Shown here: positions 33,717 through 45,597 of the stretch, piece by piece
How positions within the stretch are numbered: the first letter of the stretch is position 1
Layout: each line of letters starts with the position of its first letter
DNA from: Pseudonocardia terrae
Lineage (GTDB): Bacteria; Actinomycetota; Actinomycetes; Mycobacteriales; Pseudonocardiaceae
Direction: 5' to 3'
DNA length: 64,000 nucleotides
Assembly (NCBI RefSeq): GCF_021343995.1
Contig: NZ_JAJTTE010000017.1
Location: forward strand, 1 to 64,000
Made by a program: the position numbers and the translations under genes
The notes under the pieces: model-generated
Seen by the model: only the letters and a program-made list of their open reading frames with translations
Databases searched by the model: none
Told to the model about the DNA's origin: nothing

Positions 33717-34571
33717 ATGACGGAACCCACGGGAACGTCCAAGGACGACCACGAGCCCACCGGCGGGAAGCAGTCCTCGGCCGAGGCGAGCGGTGCGGCC
33801 ACCGAGGAGCAGCGCGCCCGCGGCGGCGAGCCGCCGCGCGAGGGCGAGGTGGAGCAGAGCGCCGACGGCGTGGCCGACACCTCGCCGGAGGGAGGCACCC
33901 GGCTCGCCCCGACCCGCGAGCGCCGCGGCATGTTCGGCGTGCGCGGCACCGGCGACACCTCCGGCTTCGGCGGGCTCACGCTCCCCGGCTACGCCCCGGC
34001 CCCGGCCGAGCGGCCGTACGGCGGATGGTTCGACGAGCTGGCCGACGAGCTCGCCGAGGCCCTGGACCGCAAGGGGATCGCGCGCTCCGCGGTCCGGCAG
34101 ATCACGATCGACCGCGGCGAGATCACGTTCTACGTGGAGCGGGAGCAGATCCTCGAGTTGTGCCGCCTCCTGCGGGACGAGCCGGCGTTGCGTTTCGAGC
34201 TCTGCTCGAGCGTGTCCGGCGTGGACTACACCGCGCCCGACGGCGCCGAGGTCCGCCAGCCGCTGCACGTCGTCTACCAGCTGCTGTCGATGACCTACCG
34301 GCGGCGGATCCGGCTCGAGGTCGCGCTCGACGTCGCCGACCCGCACGTGCCCAGCGTCGTCGAGGTCTACCCGACGGCGGACTGGCACGAGCGCGAGACC
34401 TGGGACATGTTCGGCGTGATCTTCGACGGCCATCCCGCGCTGACCCGGATCCTCATGCCGGACGACTGGCAGGGCCACCCGCAGCGCAAGGACTACCCGC
34501 TGGGCGGGATCCCCGTGGAGTACAAGGGCGCCGAGATACCGCCGCCCGACGAGCGGAGGGCCTACTCGTGA
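33717..34571 (+). CDS. nuoC: NADH-quinone oxidoreductase subunit C with a long N-terminal extension
   Basis: 284 aa from ATG 33717. The 30-kDa-subunit domain starts near residue 100 ([13 protein letters not shown]) and includes [57 protein letters not shown]. The first ~95 residues are hydrophilic, Glu/Ser/Gly/Pro-rich and probably disordered, longer than in most NuoC proteins. Stop overlaps the nuoD GTG. Confidence 0.94.
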   Translation: MTEPTGTSKDDHEPTGGKQSSAEASGAATEEQRARGGEPPREGEVEQSADGVADTSPEGGTRLAPTRERRGMFGVRGTGDTSGFGGLTLPGYAPAPAERPYGGWFDELADELAEALDRKGIARSAVRQITIDRGEITFYVEREQILELCRLLRDEPALRFELCSSVSGVDYTAPDGAEVRQPLHVVYQLLSMTYRRRIRLEVALDVADPHVPSVVEVYPTADWHERETWDMFGVIFDGHPALTRILMPDDWQGHPQRKDYPLGGIPVEYKGAEIPPPDERRAYS

Positions 34572-35905
34572 GCAGCACCGATTTCTCCGGCGACCCCTAC
34601 GCCGAGTCCCGGGAGACCACCGAGGGCACCGTCTACACGGTCACCGGCGGCGACTGGGACTCGTTGCTGGACAGCGTGTCCGCCGACGAGCACGACGACC
34701 GCATCGTGATCAACATGGGTCCGCAGCACCCGTCGACGCACGGCGTGCTGCGGCTCGTGCTGGAGCTCGAGGGCGAGACCGTGACGCAGGCCCGGTCGGT
34801 GATCGGCTACCTGCACACCGGCATCGAGAAGAACTGCGAGTACCGGAACTGGACCCAGGGCGTCACGTTCGTGACGCGCATGGACTACCTGGCGCCGCTG
34901 TTCAACGAGGCGGCCTACTGCCTCGGTGTGGAGAAGCTGCTCGAGGTCGAGGCCCCGCGCCGGGCGCAGCTGATCCGCGTGCTGCTCATGGAGATCAACC
35001 GGATCGGCTCGCACCTGGTGTGCATCGCGACCGGCGGCATGGAGCTCGGCGCGCTCACCGGGATGACGGCCGGGTTCCGGGAGCGCGAGGAGGTCCTGCA
35101 CCTGCTCGAGTACCTGACCGGGCTGCGGATGAACCACGCGTTCATCCGGCCCGGCGGGCTCGCCCAGGACCTCCCGGAGGACTGGAAGGAGAAGGTCACC
35201 GATTTCGTCAAACTGATGAGATCGCGCCTTCGCGACTACGACAATCTCCTGACCGGCCAGCCCATCTGGAAGCAGCGCCTCCAGGGCGTCGGGTACCTGC
35301 CGGTCGACGGCTGCCTGGCCCTCGGCGCCACCGGCCCGATCCTGCGCAGCGCGGGCCTGGCCTGGGACCAGCGCAAGATCGAGCCGTACTCCTGCTACGA
35401 AGAGTTCGACTTCGAGGTCCCGACGGCGACCGAGGCGGACTGCTACGCCCGCTACCGGCTGCGGGTGGCCGAGATGCACGAGTCGCTGAAGATCATCGAG
35501 CAGGCCGTGGCGAAGATCGAGCCCGGTCCGGTGATGGTGGCGGACCGCAAGATCGCGTGGCCCGCCCAGCTGTCCATCGGCAGCGACGGCATGGGCAACT
35601 CGCTCGAGCACGTCCGCAAGATCATGGGGCAGTCCATGGAGTCCCTGATCCACCACTTCAAGCTGGTCACCGAGGGCTTCCACGTCCCGCCGGGGCAGGT
35701 GTACTCGTCCGTCGAGTCGCCGCGCGGCGAGCTGGGCTACCACCTCGTGTCCGACGGCGGGACGCGCCCGGTGCGCGTCCACGTCCGGGACCCCAGCTTC
35801 GTGAACCTGCAGAGCATGCCGGCGATGAGCGAGGGCGGCATGGTCGCCGACGTCATCGCGGCCGTCGCGAGCATCGACCCCGTCATGGGAGGTGTGGACC
35901 GGTGA
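34568..35905 (+). CDS. nuoD: NADH-quinone oxidoreductase subunit D
   Basis: 445 aa from GTG 34568 (GTGA overlap with nuoC). 49-kDa subunit lining the quinone site: [23 protein letters not shown] with the quinone-facing His, [32 protein letters not shown], and C-terminal [15 protein letters not shown] plus DPVMGGVDR. Residues match the canonical pattern throughout. Confidence 0.96.
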   Translation: MSSTDFSGDPYAESRETTEGTVYTVTGGDWDSLLDSVSADEHDDRIVINMGPQHPSTHGVLRLVLELEGETVTQARSVIGYLHTGIEKNCEYRNWTQGVTFVTRMDYLAPLFNEAAYCLGVEKLLEVEAPRRAQLIRVLLMEINRIGSHLVCIATGGMELGALTGMTAGFREREEVLHLLEYLTGLRMNHAFIRPGGLAQDLPEDWKEKVTDFVKLMRSRLRDYDNLLTGQPIWKQRLQGVGYLPVDGCLALGATGPILRSAGLAWDQRKIEPYSCYEEFDFEVPTATEADCYARYRLRVAEMHESLKIIEQAVAKIEPGPVMVADRKIAWPAQLSIGSDGMGNSLEHVRKIMGQSMESLIHHFKLVTEGFHVPPGQVYSSVESPRGELGYHLVSDGGTRPVRVHVRDPSFVNLQSMPAMSEGGMVADVIAAVASIDPVMGGVDR

Positions 35906-36720
35906 CGCTGCCGGAAGGAACCCCCGAGAAGCTGCCCGGGCCCGCGGCCCCGGCGGAGCGGACCTGGGAGGCCCAGGCCGACCAGCACCCCGTCTCGCCG
36001 ACCTTCGACGAGCTCACCCGCCAGCGGGCGAAGGAGGTCATCGCCCGCTACCCGGTCGCGCGCTCGGCGCTGCTGCCGCTGCTGCACCTCGTGCAGTCGG
36101 TGGAGGGGTACGTCAGCCAGGACGGCATCCGGTTCTGCGCCGAGCAGCTGGAGCTGACGACCGCCGAGGTCAGCGCGGTGGTGACGTTCTACACGATGTA
36201 CAAGCGCACCCCGTGCGGCGAGCACCTGGTGAGCGTCTGCACCAACACGCTCTGCGCGGCGCTCGGCGGCGACGCCATCTACCGCAGCCTGTGCGAGACC
36301 CTCGGCGAGCCCGGCCGCCCGCTCGGCCACGAGGAGACGGCGGGCGAGCCCGGCACCCCCGGCTCGATCACGCTGGAGCACGCGGAGTGCCTGGCGGCCT
36401 GCGACCTCGGCCCGGTGCTGCAGATCAACTACGAGTACTACGACAACCAGACTCCTGAGTCGGCCGTGGCGCTCGTCGGGGCGCTGCGCCGCGGCGAGAA
36501 GCCGCCGCCGACCCGCGGGGCCCCGCTGACGGACCTGCGCACCGTCGAGCTCGAGCTGGCCGGGTTCACCGACGACGAGACGGTCGCCGCGGCGGCCGTC
36601 GCCGGTCCGTCGGCCGCGCCGGAGACCCTGCGCGGGACGACCGTGGCCGCCGAGCGCGGCTGGGCCGCCCCCGCGCTGCCCGACGAGCCCCCGGCCCTGC
36701 CGCCTCTCCCGGAGAAGTGA
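35902..36720 (+). CDS. nuoE: NADH-quinone oxidoreductase subunit E
   Basis: 272 aa from GTG 35902, overlapping nuoD. Thioredoxin-like [2Fe-2S] subunit: [21 protein letters not shown], ligands in [14 protein letters not shown] and [21 protein letters not shown]. The ~70 residues after the ferredoxin domain form a Pro/Ala-rich tail ending in LPPLPEK, as in other actinobacterial NuoE. Confidence 0.95.
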   Translation: MTLPEGTPEKLPGPAAPAERTWEAQADQHPVSPTFDELTRQRAKEVIARYPVARSALLPLLHLVQSVEGYVSQDGIRFCAEQLELTTAEVSAVVTFYTMYKRTPCGEHLVSVCTNTLCAALGGDAIYRSLCETLGEPGRPLGHEETAGEPGTPGSITLEHAECLAACDLGPVLQINYEYYDNQTPESAVALVGALRRGEKPPPTRGAPLTDLRTVELELAGFTDDETVAAAAVAGPSAAPETLRGTTVAAERGWAAPALPDEPPALPPLPEK

Positions 36721-36721
36721 G

Positions 36722-38092
36722 ATGACAGGCACCGAGATCAACCCGGCGACCACCCCGGACGCCCTCACCCCCGTCCTCACCCGCCGGTGGTCCGAGGAGC
36801 GCTCCTGGACGCTGGAGACCTACGAGCGGACCGGCGGCTACCGGGCCCTGCGCACCGCGCTGGCGGCGCACCCGGACCAGCTGATCACGCTGGTGAAGGA
36901 CTCCGGCCTGCGCGGTCGCGGCGGCGCCGGCTTCCCGACGGGCATGAAGTGGTCCTTCATCCCGCAGGGCGCCGAGGGCCCGGGCGCCAAGCCGAAGTAC
37001 CTGGTGGTCAACGCCGACGAGGGCGAGCCGGGGACCTGCAAGGACATCCCGACGATGATGGCGGACCCGCACTCGCTCATCGAGGGCTGCATCATCACCA
37101 GCTACGCGATCCGCGCGAACTTCTGCGCGATCTACGTGCGCGGGGAGGCGCTGCACCCGATCCGTCGGGTCCGCGCCGCCGTCGCCGAGGCCTACGCGAA
37201 GGGCTACCTCGGCAAGGACGTCCTCGGGACCGGGTTCGACCTGGACATCGTGGTGCACGCCGGCGCGGGTGCGTACATCTGCGGCGAGGAGACGGCGCTG
37301 CTGGACTCGCTGGAGGGCCGCCGCGGCCAGCCCCGGCTCAAGCCGCCCTTCCCGGCCACGGCCGGGCTGTACGCGTCGCCCACGGTGGTCAACAACGTGG
37401 AGACGATCGCGTCGGTGCCGTTCATCGTGGCCGGCGGCTCGGACTGGTTCCGCACCATGGGCTCGGAGAAGTCGCCGGGCCCGAAGATCTACTCGGTGTC
37501 GGGGCACGTCGAGCGGCCCGGTCAGTACGAGGCGCCGATGGGCACCACGCTGCGCACCCTGCTGGAGCTGGCCGGCGGGATGAAGGACGGGATCCCGCTC
37601 AAGTTCTGGACGCCGGGCGGCAGCTCCACCCCGATGTTCACCGCCGAGCACCTCGACGTCCCCCTCGACTTCGAGGGCGCGGCGGGCGCGGGCTCGATGC
37701 TGGGGACCACCGCCGTGCAGGTCTTCAACGAGACCGTCTCGGTGCCGTGGGCGGTCATGAAGTGGACCGAGTTCTACAAGCACGAGAGCTGCGGCAAGTG
37801 CACGCCGTGCCGGGAGGGCACCTACTGGCTGGTGCAGATCCTGGAGCGGATGGTGCACGGCGAGGGCACCCCGGAGGACGTCGAGACCATGCTCGACGTC
37901 TGCGACAACATCCTCGGCCGTTCCTTCTGCGCACTGGGTGACGGCGCCACCAGCCCGATCACCAGCGCGATCAAGTACTTCCGCCAGGAGTTCCTGGACC
38001 TGATCGCCGAGCAGCCCGCGGTCGCGCGGCCGGAGCAGCTGGCGGACGTGGAGCGGGCGGACGACACCGAGCTGAGCGGAGCTCCCGCATGA
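36722..38092 (+). CDS. nuoF: NADH-quinone oxidoreductase subunit F
   Basis: 456 aa. NADH- and FMN-binding subunit with the N3 cluster: [16 protein letters not shown] for [18 protein letters not shown] and [15 protein letters not shown] for [18 protein letters not shown] plus a later Cys in [11 protein letters not shown] for the [4Fe-4S] cluster. One base after the nuoE stop. Confidence 0.97.
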   Translation: MTGTEINPATTPDALTPVLTRRWSEERSWTLETYERTGGYRALRTALAAHPDQLITLVKDSGLRGRGGAGFPTGMKWSFIPQGAEGPGAKPKYLVVNADEGEPGTCKDIPTMMADPHSLIEGCIITSYAIRANFCAIYVRGEALHPIRRVRAAVAEAYAKGYLGKDVLGTGFDLDIVVHAGAGAYICGEETALLDSLEGRRGQPRLKPPFPATAGLYASPTVVNNVETIASVPFIVAGGSDWFRTMGSEKSPGPKIYSVSGHVERPGQYEAPMGTTLRTLLELAGGMKDGIPLKFWTPGGSSTPMFTAEHLDVPLDFEGAAGAGSMLGTTAVQVFNETVSVPWAVMKWTEFYKHESCGKCTPCREGTYWLVQILERMVHGEGTPEDVETMLDVCDNILGRSFCALGDGATSPITSAIKYFRQEFLDLIAEQPAVARPEQLADVERADDTELSGAPA

Positions 38093-40554
38093 CACTCGCT
38101 CCCGAGAACGAGAAGACCCCGGTCCCCGAGGGGTACGTGCGGCTGACCATCGACGGCATCGAGGTCGACGCGCCCAAGGGCGAGATCCTCATCCGCACCT
38201 GTGAGCGGCTGGGGATCATCGTCCCGCGGTTCTGCGACCACCCGCTGCTCGACCCGGCCGGCGCCTGCCGGCAGTGCCTCGTCGAGGTGGAGATGGGCGG
38301 CCGGCCGATGCCGAAGCCGCAGGCCAGCTGCACCATGACCGTGGCCGACGGGATGGTGGTGAAGACCCAGCACACCTCGCCCGTGGCCGACAAGGCCCAG
38401 CAGGGCGTGATGGAGCTGCTGCTCATCAACCACCCGCTGGACTGCCCGATCTGCGACAAGGGCGGCGAGTGCCCCCTGCAGAACCAGGCCATGTCGAGCG
38501 GCCGCACGGACTCCCGGTTCGTCGAGACCAAGCGGACCTTCCCCAAGCCGCTGCCGATCAGCTCCCAGGTGCTGCTCGACCGCGAGCGCTGCGTGCTCTG
38601 CCAGCGCTGTACCCGCTTCTCCGAGCAGATCGCCGGCGACCCGTTCATCGACCTGCTCGAGCGCGGCGCGAACCAGCAGATCGGCACCGCCGAGGACAAG
38701 CCCTTCCAGAGCTACTTCTCCGGCAACACGATCCAGATCTGCCCGGTCGGCGCGCTGACCAGCGCGGCCTACCGGTTCCGCTCCCGGCCGTTCGACCTGC
38801 GCTCCACCCCGAGCGTGTGCGAGCACTGCAGCTCCGGCTGCGCGCAGCGCAACGACTCCCGGCGCGGCACGGTGATGCGCCGGCTCGCGGGCAACGACCC
38901 CGAGGTCAACGAGGAGTGGAACTGCGACAAGGGCCGGTTCGCCTTCCGGTACCTGCAGTCCAAGGAGCGGATCACCCGCCCGCTGGTCCGGGACGCCTCG
39001 GGCCAGCTGGTGGAGGCGTCCTGGACCGAGGCGCTGCGGGTCGCGGCCCAGGGCCTGCTGGCCGCGCGGGCGCAGCGGGGGATCGGCGTGCTGGCCGGCG
39101 GCCGGCTGACCGTCGAGGACGCCTACGCCTACGCCAAGTTCGCCCGGGTCGCCGCCCGCACCCACGACGTCGACTTCCGGGCCCGCCCGCACAGCGCCGA
39201 GGAGCTGGAGTTCCTCACCACCACGCTGGGCACCACCCCGGAGACCGGGGTGAGCTTCGCGGCGGTCGAGGCCGCGCCGTCCGTCCTCGCGGTCGGGCTC
39301 GACCTCGAGGAGGAGGCGGGCATCGTCTTCCTCCGCATCCGCAAGGCCGTCCGCAAGCGGGGACAGAAGGTCTTCCAGCTCGGCCAGTGGACCACCGCCG
39401 GGGCCCGCAAGACGACGGCCACGCTGGTCCGGTCGGTCCCGGGTGCCGAGGCCGCGGTGCTCCGCGAGCTCGCGGCGGTCACCGACGACGCCGGCAAGCA
39501 GCTGGTCGACGCCCTGTCCGCGCCGGGCGCGGTGATCCTCGTCGGCGACCGCGCCGCCGAGGTGCCGGGCCTGCACTCGGCGGTGGCCGCGCTGGCCACC
39601 CGGACGGGTGCGAAGGTCGCCTGGATCCCGCGCCGGGCCGGCGACCGCGGTGCCCTGGAGGCCGGCGCGGTCCCGACGCTGCTGCCCGGCGGCCGCCCGG
39701 TCACGGACCCCGCCGCGCGCGCCGAGGTCGAGCGGGCCTGGGGGCTCCCGGAGGGGTCGCTGCCCGCCGCCCCCGGCCGCAGCACGGACGAGATCGTGGC
39801 CGCGGCCGCGGCCGGCGACCTGTCCGGCCTGGTCGTCGGCGGGGTGGACCCGCACGACCTGGCCGACCCGGCCGTCGCGCTCGCGGCGCTGGAGAAGGTC
39901 GGCTTCCTGGTCAGCCTCGAGCTGCACGCCTCGGCGGTCACCGAGCGCGCCGACGTCGTGCTCCCGGTGGCGCCCGACGCCCAGCGCGAGGGCAGCTACC
40001 TGAACTGGGAGGGCCGGCGCCGGCCGTTCGGCGTCACGCTCGACGCCAGCGGCGTGCTGCCGGACTGCCGGGTGCTCGACACCCTGGCCGTCGAGATGGA
40101 CGAGGACCTGTTCACGCAGACGCCGGCGGCCGCGGCGGGCGACCTCGAGCGGCTGGGCCGCCACACCGGCTCCGCCGCCGCGCCGACCGCCGAGCCCGGG
40201 CCGACGCCCCGTCCGGCGCAGGTCGGGCAGGCCGTGCTGGCCACCTGGCGGCAGCTGGTCGACGACGGCTCGCTCCTGGTCGACGAGCCCGCGCTGGCCG
40301 GGACCGCCCGGCCGCCGCGGGTCCGCACCAACACCGCGACCGCCGAGCGCCTCGGGCTCGTCGAGGGCGAGGCGGCCTCGGTCGCGACCGACCGCGGCGC
40401 GATCACCCTGCAGGTGGAGCTGGCGGACCTGCCCGACGGCGTGGTCTGGCTCCCCGCGAACTCACCCGGCTCGGCGGTGCGCAGCACCCTCGGCGTCGGG
40501 CACGGCGCCCTGGTCCGGGTCGCCCCCGCCGGTGCTCTCGGAGGTGCGCGGTGA
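38089..40554 (+). CDS. nuoG: NADH-quinone oxidoreductase subunit G
   Basis: 821 aa, ATG overlapping the nuoF stop. N-terminal Fe-S region: CDHP plus CRQCLVEVE ([2Fe-2S]), [35 protein letters not shown] and ICPVGALTS, then [12 protein letters not shown] at the start of the molybdopterin-oxidoreductase-like region. C-terminal half is the degenerate molybdopterin fold without cofactor. Electron wire of the peripheral arm. Confidence 0.95.
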   Translation: MTLAPENEKTPVPEGYVRLTIDGIEVDAPKGEILIRTCERLGIIVPRFCDHPLLDPAGACRQCLVEVEMGGRPMPKPQASCTMTVADGMVVKTQHTSPVADKAQQGVMELLLINHPLDCPICDKGGECPLQNQAMSSGRTDSRFVETKRTFPKPLPISSQVLLDRERCVLCQRCTRFSEQIAGDPFIDLLERGANQQIGTAEDKPFQSYFSGNTIQICPVGALTSAAYRFRSRPFDLRSTPSVCEHCSSGCAQRNDSRRGTVMRRLAGNDPEVNEEWNCDKGRFAFRYLQSKERITRPLVRDASGQLVEASWTEALRVAAQGLLAARAQRGIGVLAGGRLTVEDAYAYAKFARVAARTHDVDFRARPHSAEELEFLTTTLGTTPETGVSFAAVEAAPSVLAVGLDLEEEAGIVFLRIRKAVRKRGQKVFQLGQWTTAGARKTTATLVRSVPGAEAAVLRELAAVTDDAGKQLVDALSAPGAVILVGDRAAEVPGLHSAVAALATRTGAKVAWIPRRAGDRGALEAGAVPTLLPGGRPVTDPAARAEVERAWGLPEGSLPAAPGRSTDEIVAAAAAGDLSGLVVGGVDPHDLADPAVALAALEKVGFLVSLELHASAVTERADVVLPVAPDAQREGSYLNWEGRRRPFGVTLDASGVLPDCRVLDTLAVEMDEDLFTQTPAAAAGDLERLGRHTGSAAAPTAEPGPTPRPAQVGQAVLATWRQLVDDGSLLVDEPALAGTARPPRVRTNTATAERLGLVEGEAASVATDRGAITLQVELADLPDGVVWLPANSPGSAVRSTLGVGHGALVRVAPAGALGGAR

Positions 40555-41852
40555 ACCCCGCGGTCGACCCCGTCAGCGGCATGACGCGCACCCAGCAGCT
40601 GCTGGCCGACGACCCGATCTGGCTGGTGATCCTCAAGGTCGTCGTGCTGTTCGCGGTCGGTGTCGTGCTGACCCTGTTCATGATCAACTGGGAGCGCAAG
40701 GTCGTGGCCCGGATGCAGCAGCGTCCGGGGCCGAACCGGGTGGGGCCCAACGGCTGGCTGCAGTCGCTGGCCGACGGGCTCAAGCTGGCCTTCAAAGAGG
40801 ACATCATGCCGGTCCTCGCCGACAAGAAGGTCTACTTCATCGCCCCGGTGATCTCGACGATCCCGGCGTTCCTCGCCTTCTCGGTCATCCCGTTCGGCGG
40901 CGAGGTCTCGATCTTCGGCGAGCGCACGGTCCTGCAGCTGGTCGACCTGCCGGTCGGCGTGCTCGTCGTGCTGGCCTGTTCCTCCATCGGCGTGTACGGC
41001 ATCGTGCTCGGCGGCTGGGCCTCCGGCTCGCCGTACTCGCTGCTCGGCGCGCTGCGCTCGGCGGCGCAGGTGATCTCCTACGAGATCGCGCTCGGCCTGT
41101 CGGTGGTCGCGGTCGTGCTCTACGCGCGGTCGCTGTCCACCGCCGACATCGTGGCGGCGCAGGGCTCCGGCTGGTACTTCTACCTGCTCCTCCCCAGCTT
41201 CGTGATCTTCGTGATCTCGATGGTCGGTGAGACGAACCGGGCGCCGTTCGACCTCCCGGAGGCCGAGTCGGAGCTGGTCGGCGGCTTCCACACCGAGTAC
41301 ACGAGCCTGAAGTTCGCGCTGTTCTTCCTGGCCGAGTACGTCAACATGGTCACCGTCTCGGCCATGGCGACCACGCTCTTCCTGGGCGGCGGGCGCTGGC
41401 CGTGGCCGCTGTCGTCGTTCAACGACAACGGCTGGCTGATGTTCATCGCGTTCCTGATCAAGACGCTGATCTTCCTGTTCGTCTTCATCTGGCTGCGCGG
41501 CACGCTGCCCCGCTTCCGCTACGACCAGTTCATGCGGCTGGGCTGGAAGGTGCTGGTCCCGATCAGCCTCGGCTGGATCCTGGTGATCTTCGCGATCCGT
41601 GCCTACCGCAACAGCACGGGCGGCGCGTCCACGGCGGCGCTGCTGATCACCATCGGCATCGTGGTGCTGGTGATCCTCGCGATCGCCTTCCTGCTGCCCG
41701 AGCGCCGCACCCCCGACGAGACCGTCGAGGTCGCGTCGGACTACCCGGTCCCGCCGCTGGACCTGGAGGTCCCGGCGGCGCCGCGCAAGCGCCGCACCCC
41801 CGTCGAGCAGCGGCAGCCCGCCGGTGCGCTGTCCGGGAAGGAGGAGGAGTAG
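40551..41852 (+). CDS. nuoH: NADH-quinone oxidoreductase subunit H
   Basis: 433 aa from GTG 40551 (GTGA with nuoG). About eight membrane helices; [58 protein letters not shown] split over the quinone-entry loops. The C-terminal ~60 residues are a charged actinobacterial extension with PRKRRTP. Joins the quinone chamber to the membrane arm. Confidence 0.96.
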   Translation: MNPAVDPVSGMTRTQQLLADDPIWLVILKVVVLFAVGVVLTLFMINWERKVVARMQQRPGPNRVGPNGWLQSLADGLKLAFKEDIMPVLADKKVYFIAPVISTIPAFLAFSVIPFGGEVSIFGERTVLQLVDLPVGVLVVLACSSIGVYGIVLGGWASGSPYSLLGALRSAAQVISYEIALGLSVVAVVLYARSLSTADIVAAQGSGWYFYLLLPSFVIFVISMVGETNRAPFDLPEAESELVGGFHTEYTSLKFALFFLAEYVNMVTVSAMATTLFLGGGRWPWPLSSFNDNGWLMFIAFLIKTLIFLFVFIWLRGTLPRFRYDQFMRLGWKVLVPISLGWILVIFAIRAYRNSTGGASTAALLITIGIVVLVILAIAFLLPERRTPDETVEVASDYPVPPLDLEVPAAPRKRRTPVEQRQPAGALSGKEEE

Positions 41853-41855
41853 GCG

Positions 41856-42413
41856 ATGTTCGACTTCTTCAAGGGCTTCGGCGTCACCTTCTCGACGATG
41901 TTCAAGAAGGTCGTCACCGAGGAGTACCCGGAGGACTTCCCGCCCGCCGCGCCGCGCTACCACGGCCGCCACCAGCTCAACCGGCACCCGGACGGGCTGG
42001 AGAAGTGCGTGGGCTGCGAGCTGTGCGCCTGGGCCTGCCCGGCCGACGCGATCTACGTCGAGGGCGGCGACAACACCGAGGAGGCGCGCTACTCCCCGGG
42101 GGAGCGCTACGGCGCGATCTACCAGATCAACTACCTGCGCTGCATCGGCTGCGGGCTCTGCATCGAGGCGTGCCCCACGCGCTCGCTCACGATGACGAAC
42201 TTCTACGAGCTCGCCGACGACAACCGGCAGGACCTGATCTACACGAAGGAGCAGCTGCTGGCGCCGCTGCTGCCGGGGATGGAGCAGCCGCCGCACCCGA
42301 TGCGTCTCGGCACCGACGAGCAGGACTACTACGTGCAGGGCCCCGTCCTGGCGCGGAGGTCCGCCGCCGGTGAGGACGTGCCGGGCGAGCCGGTGGGGGA
42401 GCAGGTCCCGTGA
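41856..42413 (+). CDS. nuoI: NADH-quinone oxidoreductase subunit I
   Basis: 185 aa. Two [4Fe-4S] ferredoxin motifs: [16 protein letters not shown] and [16 protein letters not shown], carrying clusters N6a and N6b. N-terminal amphipathic segment anchors to NuoH. C-terminal ~30 residues are a variable tail. Overlaps the nuoJ start by 4 bases. Confidence 0.96.
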   Translation: MFDFFKGFGVTFSTMFKKVVTEEYPEDFPPAAPRYHGRHQLNRHPDGLEKCVGCELCAWACPADAIYVEGGDNTEEARYSPGERYGAIYQINYLRCIGCGLCIEACPTRSLTMTNFYELADDNRQDLIYTKEQLLAPLLPGMEQPPHPMRLGTDEQDYYVQGPVLARRSAAGEDVPGEPVGEQVP

Positions 42414-43288
42414 GCGCGCTTGCAAGCGAACCGATGATGACGAGCGTGCTCGCGCAGGCCGCGTCCACCGGCGGCGACGCCGGGGTGGGCGAGGCGATCG
42501 TCTTCTGGATCCTCGGCCCCGTGTCGCTGGCGTCGGCGATCGGGATGGTCCTCGCCCGCAACGCGGTGCACTCGGCGCTGTTCCTGGCGCAGACGATGAT
42601 CGCGCTGGCGGTCTTCTACCTGATGCAGCAGGCGCCGTTCCTGGGCTTCGTGCAGATCATCGTCTACACGGGCGCCGTGATGATGCTGTTCCTGTTCGTG
42701 CTCATGCTGGTGGGCAGGGACAGCTCGGACTCCGTGGTCGAGGTGCTCCGCGGCCAGCGGGTCGCGGCGGTGCTGCTCGGCCTGGCCTTCGCGCTGCTGC
42801 TGGTCGCGGGCGTCGGTCGGACGATGTTCGAGGTCCCGTCCGTGGGCCTCGGGATCGCGGCGTCGAACGGCAACCTGCCGGGCATCGGGCGGCTGGTCTT
42901 CACCGACTACCTGCTGCCCTTCGAGCTCACCTCGGCGCTGCTGATCACCGCGGCGCTCGGCGCGATCGTGCTGGGCTTCGCGCAGAAGAAGCCGAAGGCC
43001 AAGCTCGGCCAGCGGGCGACCGTCGTCGCCCGGCTCCGCGGCGAGCACGCCCGCGTCTCCCCGCTGCCCGGCCCCGGCGTCTACGCCACCGCGAACTCCG
43101 TGGCCGTGCCGGCGCTGCTGCCCGACGGCTCGATCGCCCGCGAGTCGCTCTCGGAGATCATCGAGGGCCACGAGGTCGAGGAGCTCCCGCGGCCGCCGGC
43201 CGACGCCCACGCCCTCACCGACGGGCGGCCGGGCGTGTCGGAGGGGACCGCGGTGCGCACCACGGTCGGCGAGGAGGACCGCACATGA
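42410..43288 (+). CDS. nuoJ: NADH-quinone oxidoreductase subunit J
   Basis: 292 aa from GTG 42410. Five membrane helices; conserved [22 protein letters not shown] split region and [22 protein letters not shown] with the pi-bulge helix TM3. The last ~100 residues are a soluble tail, longer than in E. coli. Overlaps nuoK by 4 bases (ATGA). Confidence 0.95.
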   Translation: MSALASEPMMTSVLAQAASTGGDAGVGEAIVFWILGPVSLASAIGMVLARNAVHSALFLAQTMIALAVFYLMQQAPFLGFVQIIVYTGAVMMLFLFVLMLVGRDSSDSVVEVLRGQRVAAVLLGLAFALLLVAGVGRTMFEVPSVGLGIAASNGNLPGIGRLVFTDYLLPFELTSALLITAALGAIVLGFAQKKPKAKLGQRATVVARLRGEHARVSPLPGPGVYATANSVAVPALLPDGSIARESLSEIIEGHEVEELPRPPADAHALTDGRPGVSEGTAVRTTVGEEDRT

Positions 43289-43584
43289 GCCCCACCAACT
43301 ACCTGCTGCTCTCCGCGCTGTTGTTCACCGTCGGCGCGATCGGGGTGCTGGTGCGCCGCAACGCGATCGTCGTGTTCATGTGCATCGAGCTGATGCTCAA
43401 CGCGGTGAACCTCTCGCTGGTGACCTTCGCCCGCATGAACGGCCAGCTCGACGGCCAGGTCATGGCGTTCTTCGTCATGGTCGTCGCCGCGGCCGAGGTG
43501 GTGGTCGGGCTGGCCATCATCATGTCGATCTTCCGGACCCGTCGTTCGTCCTCCGTGGACGACGCGAACCTGCTGAAGTACTAG
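43285..43584 (+). CDS. nuoK: NADH-quinone oxidoreductase subunit K
   Basis: 99 aa, three membrane helices. Carries both proton-path glutamates: [14 protein letters not shown] in helix 2 and [15 protein letters not shown] in helix... 3. Antiporter-like MrpC fold. 18 bases before nuoL. Confidence 0.96.
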   Translation: MSPTNYLLLSALLFTVGAIGVLVRRNAIVVFMCIELMLNAVNLSLVTFARMNGQLDGQVMAFFVMVVAAAEVVVGLAIIMSIFRTRRSSSVDDANLLKY

Positions 43585-43602
43585 GACTTGGAGCTTTCGA
43601 CG

Positions 43603-45597
43603 ATGACCGCTCCCCCTGAGGTGCTGCCGGCGACCGGCGCCGCGTCGGTGGCCTGGCTGCTCTTCGCGATCCCCGCCGTCAGCGCGCTGGTGCTGTTCCT
43701 GGCCGGCAAGCGCGCGAACGCATGGGGCCACGTGCTCGGCGTCGGGTCCGTGCTCGCGTCGTTCCTGCTGGGTGTGGTGATCTTCGTCCAGGCCCTGGGC
43801 GTCGCGCCGGACCAGCGGACCACCGAGCTGTCGCTGTACTCGTGGATCTCCTCCGGCACGCTGAACGTCGACTTCGGGCTGCGGATCGACCCGCTGTCGC
43901 TGACGTTCGTGCTGCTGATCACCGGCGTCGGGTCGCTGATCCACATCTACTCGGTCGGCTACATGGCGCCGCACGCCTCCGGCCACGGCGCCGACGCGGA
44001 CGCGCACGCCGAGCCCTCGTCGGACTCCAGCCGGCGGCGCTTCTTCGCGCAGCTCAACCTGTTCGTCGCGGCCATGCTCGTGCTGGTCCTCGGCAACAAC
44101 TTCGTGCTGCTGTACCTCGGGTGGGAGGGCGTGGGCCTGGCGTCGTACCTGCTCATCGGCTTCTACCAGGACCGCCCGTCGGCGGCGACGGCCGCGAAGA
44201 AGGCCTTCCTGATGAACCGGGTCGGCGACGTCGGGCTCGCGCTGGCGATCTTCCTGATCTGGCTGAACCTCGGGACGCTGCAGTACACGGAGGTCTTCGC
44301 CCGCATCGGCGAGCTCTCCGGCGGCACGATCCTCGCGATCACGCTCCTGCTGCTGCTCGGCGCCTGCGGCAAGTCCGGCCAGTTCCCGCTGCAGTCCTGG
44401 CTCCCGGACGCGATGGAGGGCCCGACCCCGGTCTCCGCCCTCATCCACGCGGCCACGATGGTCACCGCGGGCGTGTACCTCATCGCCCGCACGAACCCGA
44501 TCTACGACCTCACCCCGACCGGGCGCGTGGTCGTCGCGCTGATCGGGGTGGTCACGCTGCTGATCGGGGCGATCATCGGCTGTGCCTACGACGACATCAA
44601 GAAGGTGCTCGCGTACTCCACGGTCAGCCAGATCGGGTACATGATCCTGGCGGTCGGGCTCGGCCCGGCCGGCTACGCGCTCGGCATCTTCCACCTGCTC
44701 ACGCACGGCTTCTTCAAGGCCGGGCTGTTCCTCGGCGCCGGGTCGGTCATGCACGCCATGAACGACGACGTGAACATGCGGAACTTCGGCGGCCTCGGCC
44801 GGAAGATGCCGATCACGTTCGTGACGTTCGGCCTCGGCTACCTCGCGCTGATCGGCTTCCCGTTCCTGTCCGGCTACTTCTCCAAGGACGCGATCATCGA
44901 GGCCGCGTTCGGCCAGGAGGGCTGGCAGGGCTGGGTGTACGGGATCACGGCGACGCTGGCCGCCGGGCTCACCGCCTTCTACATGACCCGCCTGATGATC
45001 ATGACGTTCTTCGGCGAGGAGCGCTGGCGGAACCTCAAGGCGCCGGACGGCGAGGACTACCACCCGCACGAGTCGTCGCCCGTGATGACCGGGCCGATGA
45101 TCGTGCTCGCGATCGGGTCGGTGTTCGCCGGCTTCGTGCTCAGCGCGGTCGGCCTGAACCAGTGGCTCGCGCCGTCGCTGGGCGAGCTGCAGGAGTCGCC
45201 GGACGGGGCGCTCCCGCACGCGCTGGTCCCGTGGCTGGTGCTGGCCTGCTCAGCGCTCGGCGTGCTGGTGGCCTACCTCGTGGTCGGCCGCCGCCCGACG
45301 CCGGTCCAGCGGCCCGAGCCCGTCTCCTTCCCGGTCCAGGCGGCCCGCCGCGACCTCTACGCCAACGCGTTCAACGAGACCGTCATCGAGCGCCCGGGCA
45401 TCTGGCTCACCCGCGCGCTGGTCTTCCTCGACAACCGCGGCGTCGACGGGCTGGTCAACGGCCTGGCCGCCGGCCTCGGGGGAGGCTCGGCCCGGTTGAG
45501 ACGGCTGCAGACCGGGTTCGTGCGCTCGTATGCGCTCTCGATGCTCGGCGGCAGCGTGTTCGTCGTCGCGGCCCTGCTGGCGGTGAGGTTCGCATGA
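43603..45597 (+). CDS. nuoL: NADH-quinone oxidoreductase subunit L
   Basis: 664 aa from ATG 43603 (TTG 43588 in frame is less likely). Mrp-antiporter-like proton pump subunit: FVLLYLGWEGVGLASYLLIG, GACGKSGQFPLQSWLPDAMEGPTPVSALIHAATMV split around the pump lysine and histidines, and a long C-terminal lateral helix. ATGA overlap with nuoM. Confidence 0.96.
   Translation: MTAPPEVLPATGAASVAWLLFAIPAVSALVLFLAGKRANAWGHVLGVGSVLASFLLGVVIFVQALGVAPDQRTTELSLYSWISSGTLNVDFGLRIDPLSLTFVLLITGVGSLIHIYSVGYMAPHASGHGADADAHAEPSSDSSRRRFFAQLNLFVAAMLVLVLGNNFVLLYLGWEGVGLASYLLIGFYQDRPSAATAAKKAFLMNRVGDVGLALAIFLIWLNLGTLQYTEVFARIGELSGGTILAITLLLLLGACGKSGQFPLQSWLPDAMEGPTPVSALIHAATMVTAGVYLIARTNPIYDLTPTGRVVVALIGVVTLLIGAIIGCAYDDIKKVLAYSTVSQIGYMILAVGLGPAGYALGIFHLLTHGFFKAGLFLGAGSVMHAMNDDVNMRNFGGLGRKMPITFVTFGLGYLALIGFPFLSGYFSKDAIIEAAFGQEGWQGWVYGITATLAAGLTAFYMTRLMIMTFFGEERWRNLKAPDGEDYHPHESSPVMTGPMIVLAIGSVFAGFVLSAVGLNQWLAPSLGELQESPDGALPHALVPWLVLACSALGVLVAYLVVGRRPTPVQRPEPVSFPVQAARRDLYANAFNETVIERPGIWLTRALVFLDNRGVDGLVNGLAAGLGGGSARLRRLQTGFVRSYALSMLGGSVFVVAALLAVRFA

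Noticed and set aside
37822..45219. Several 700-800-codon minus-strand open frames opposite nuoF-nuoL
   Set aside because: They are antisense to conserved complex I genes, compositionally extreme and show no family motif.
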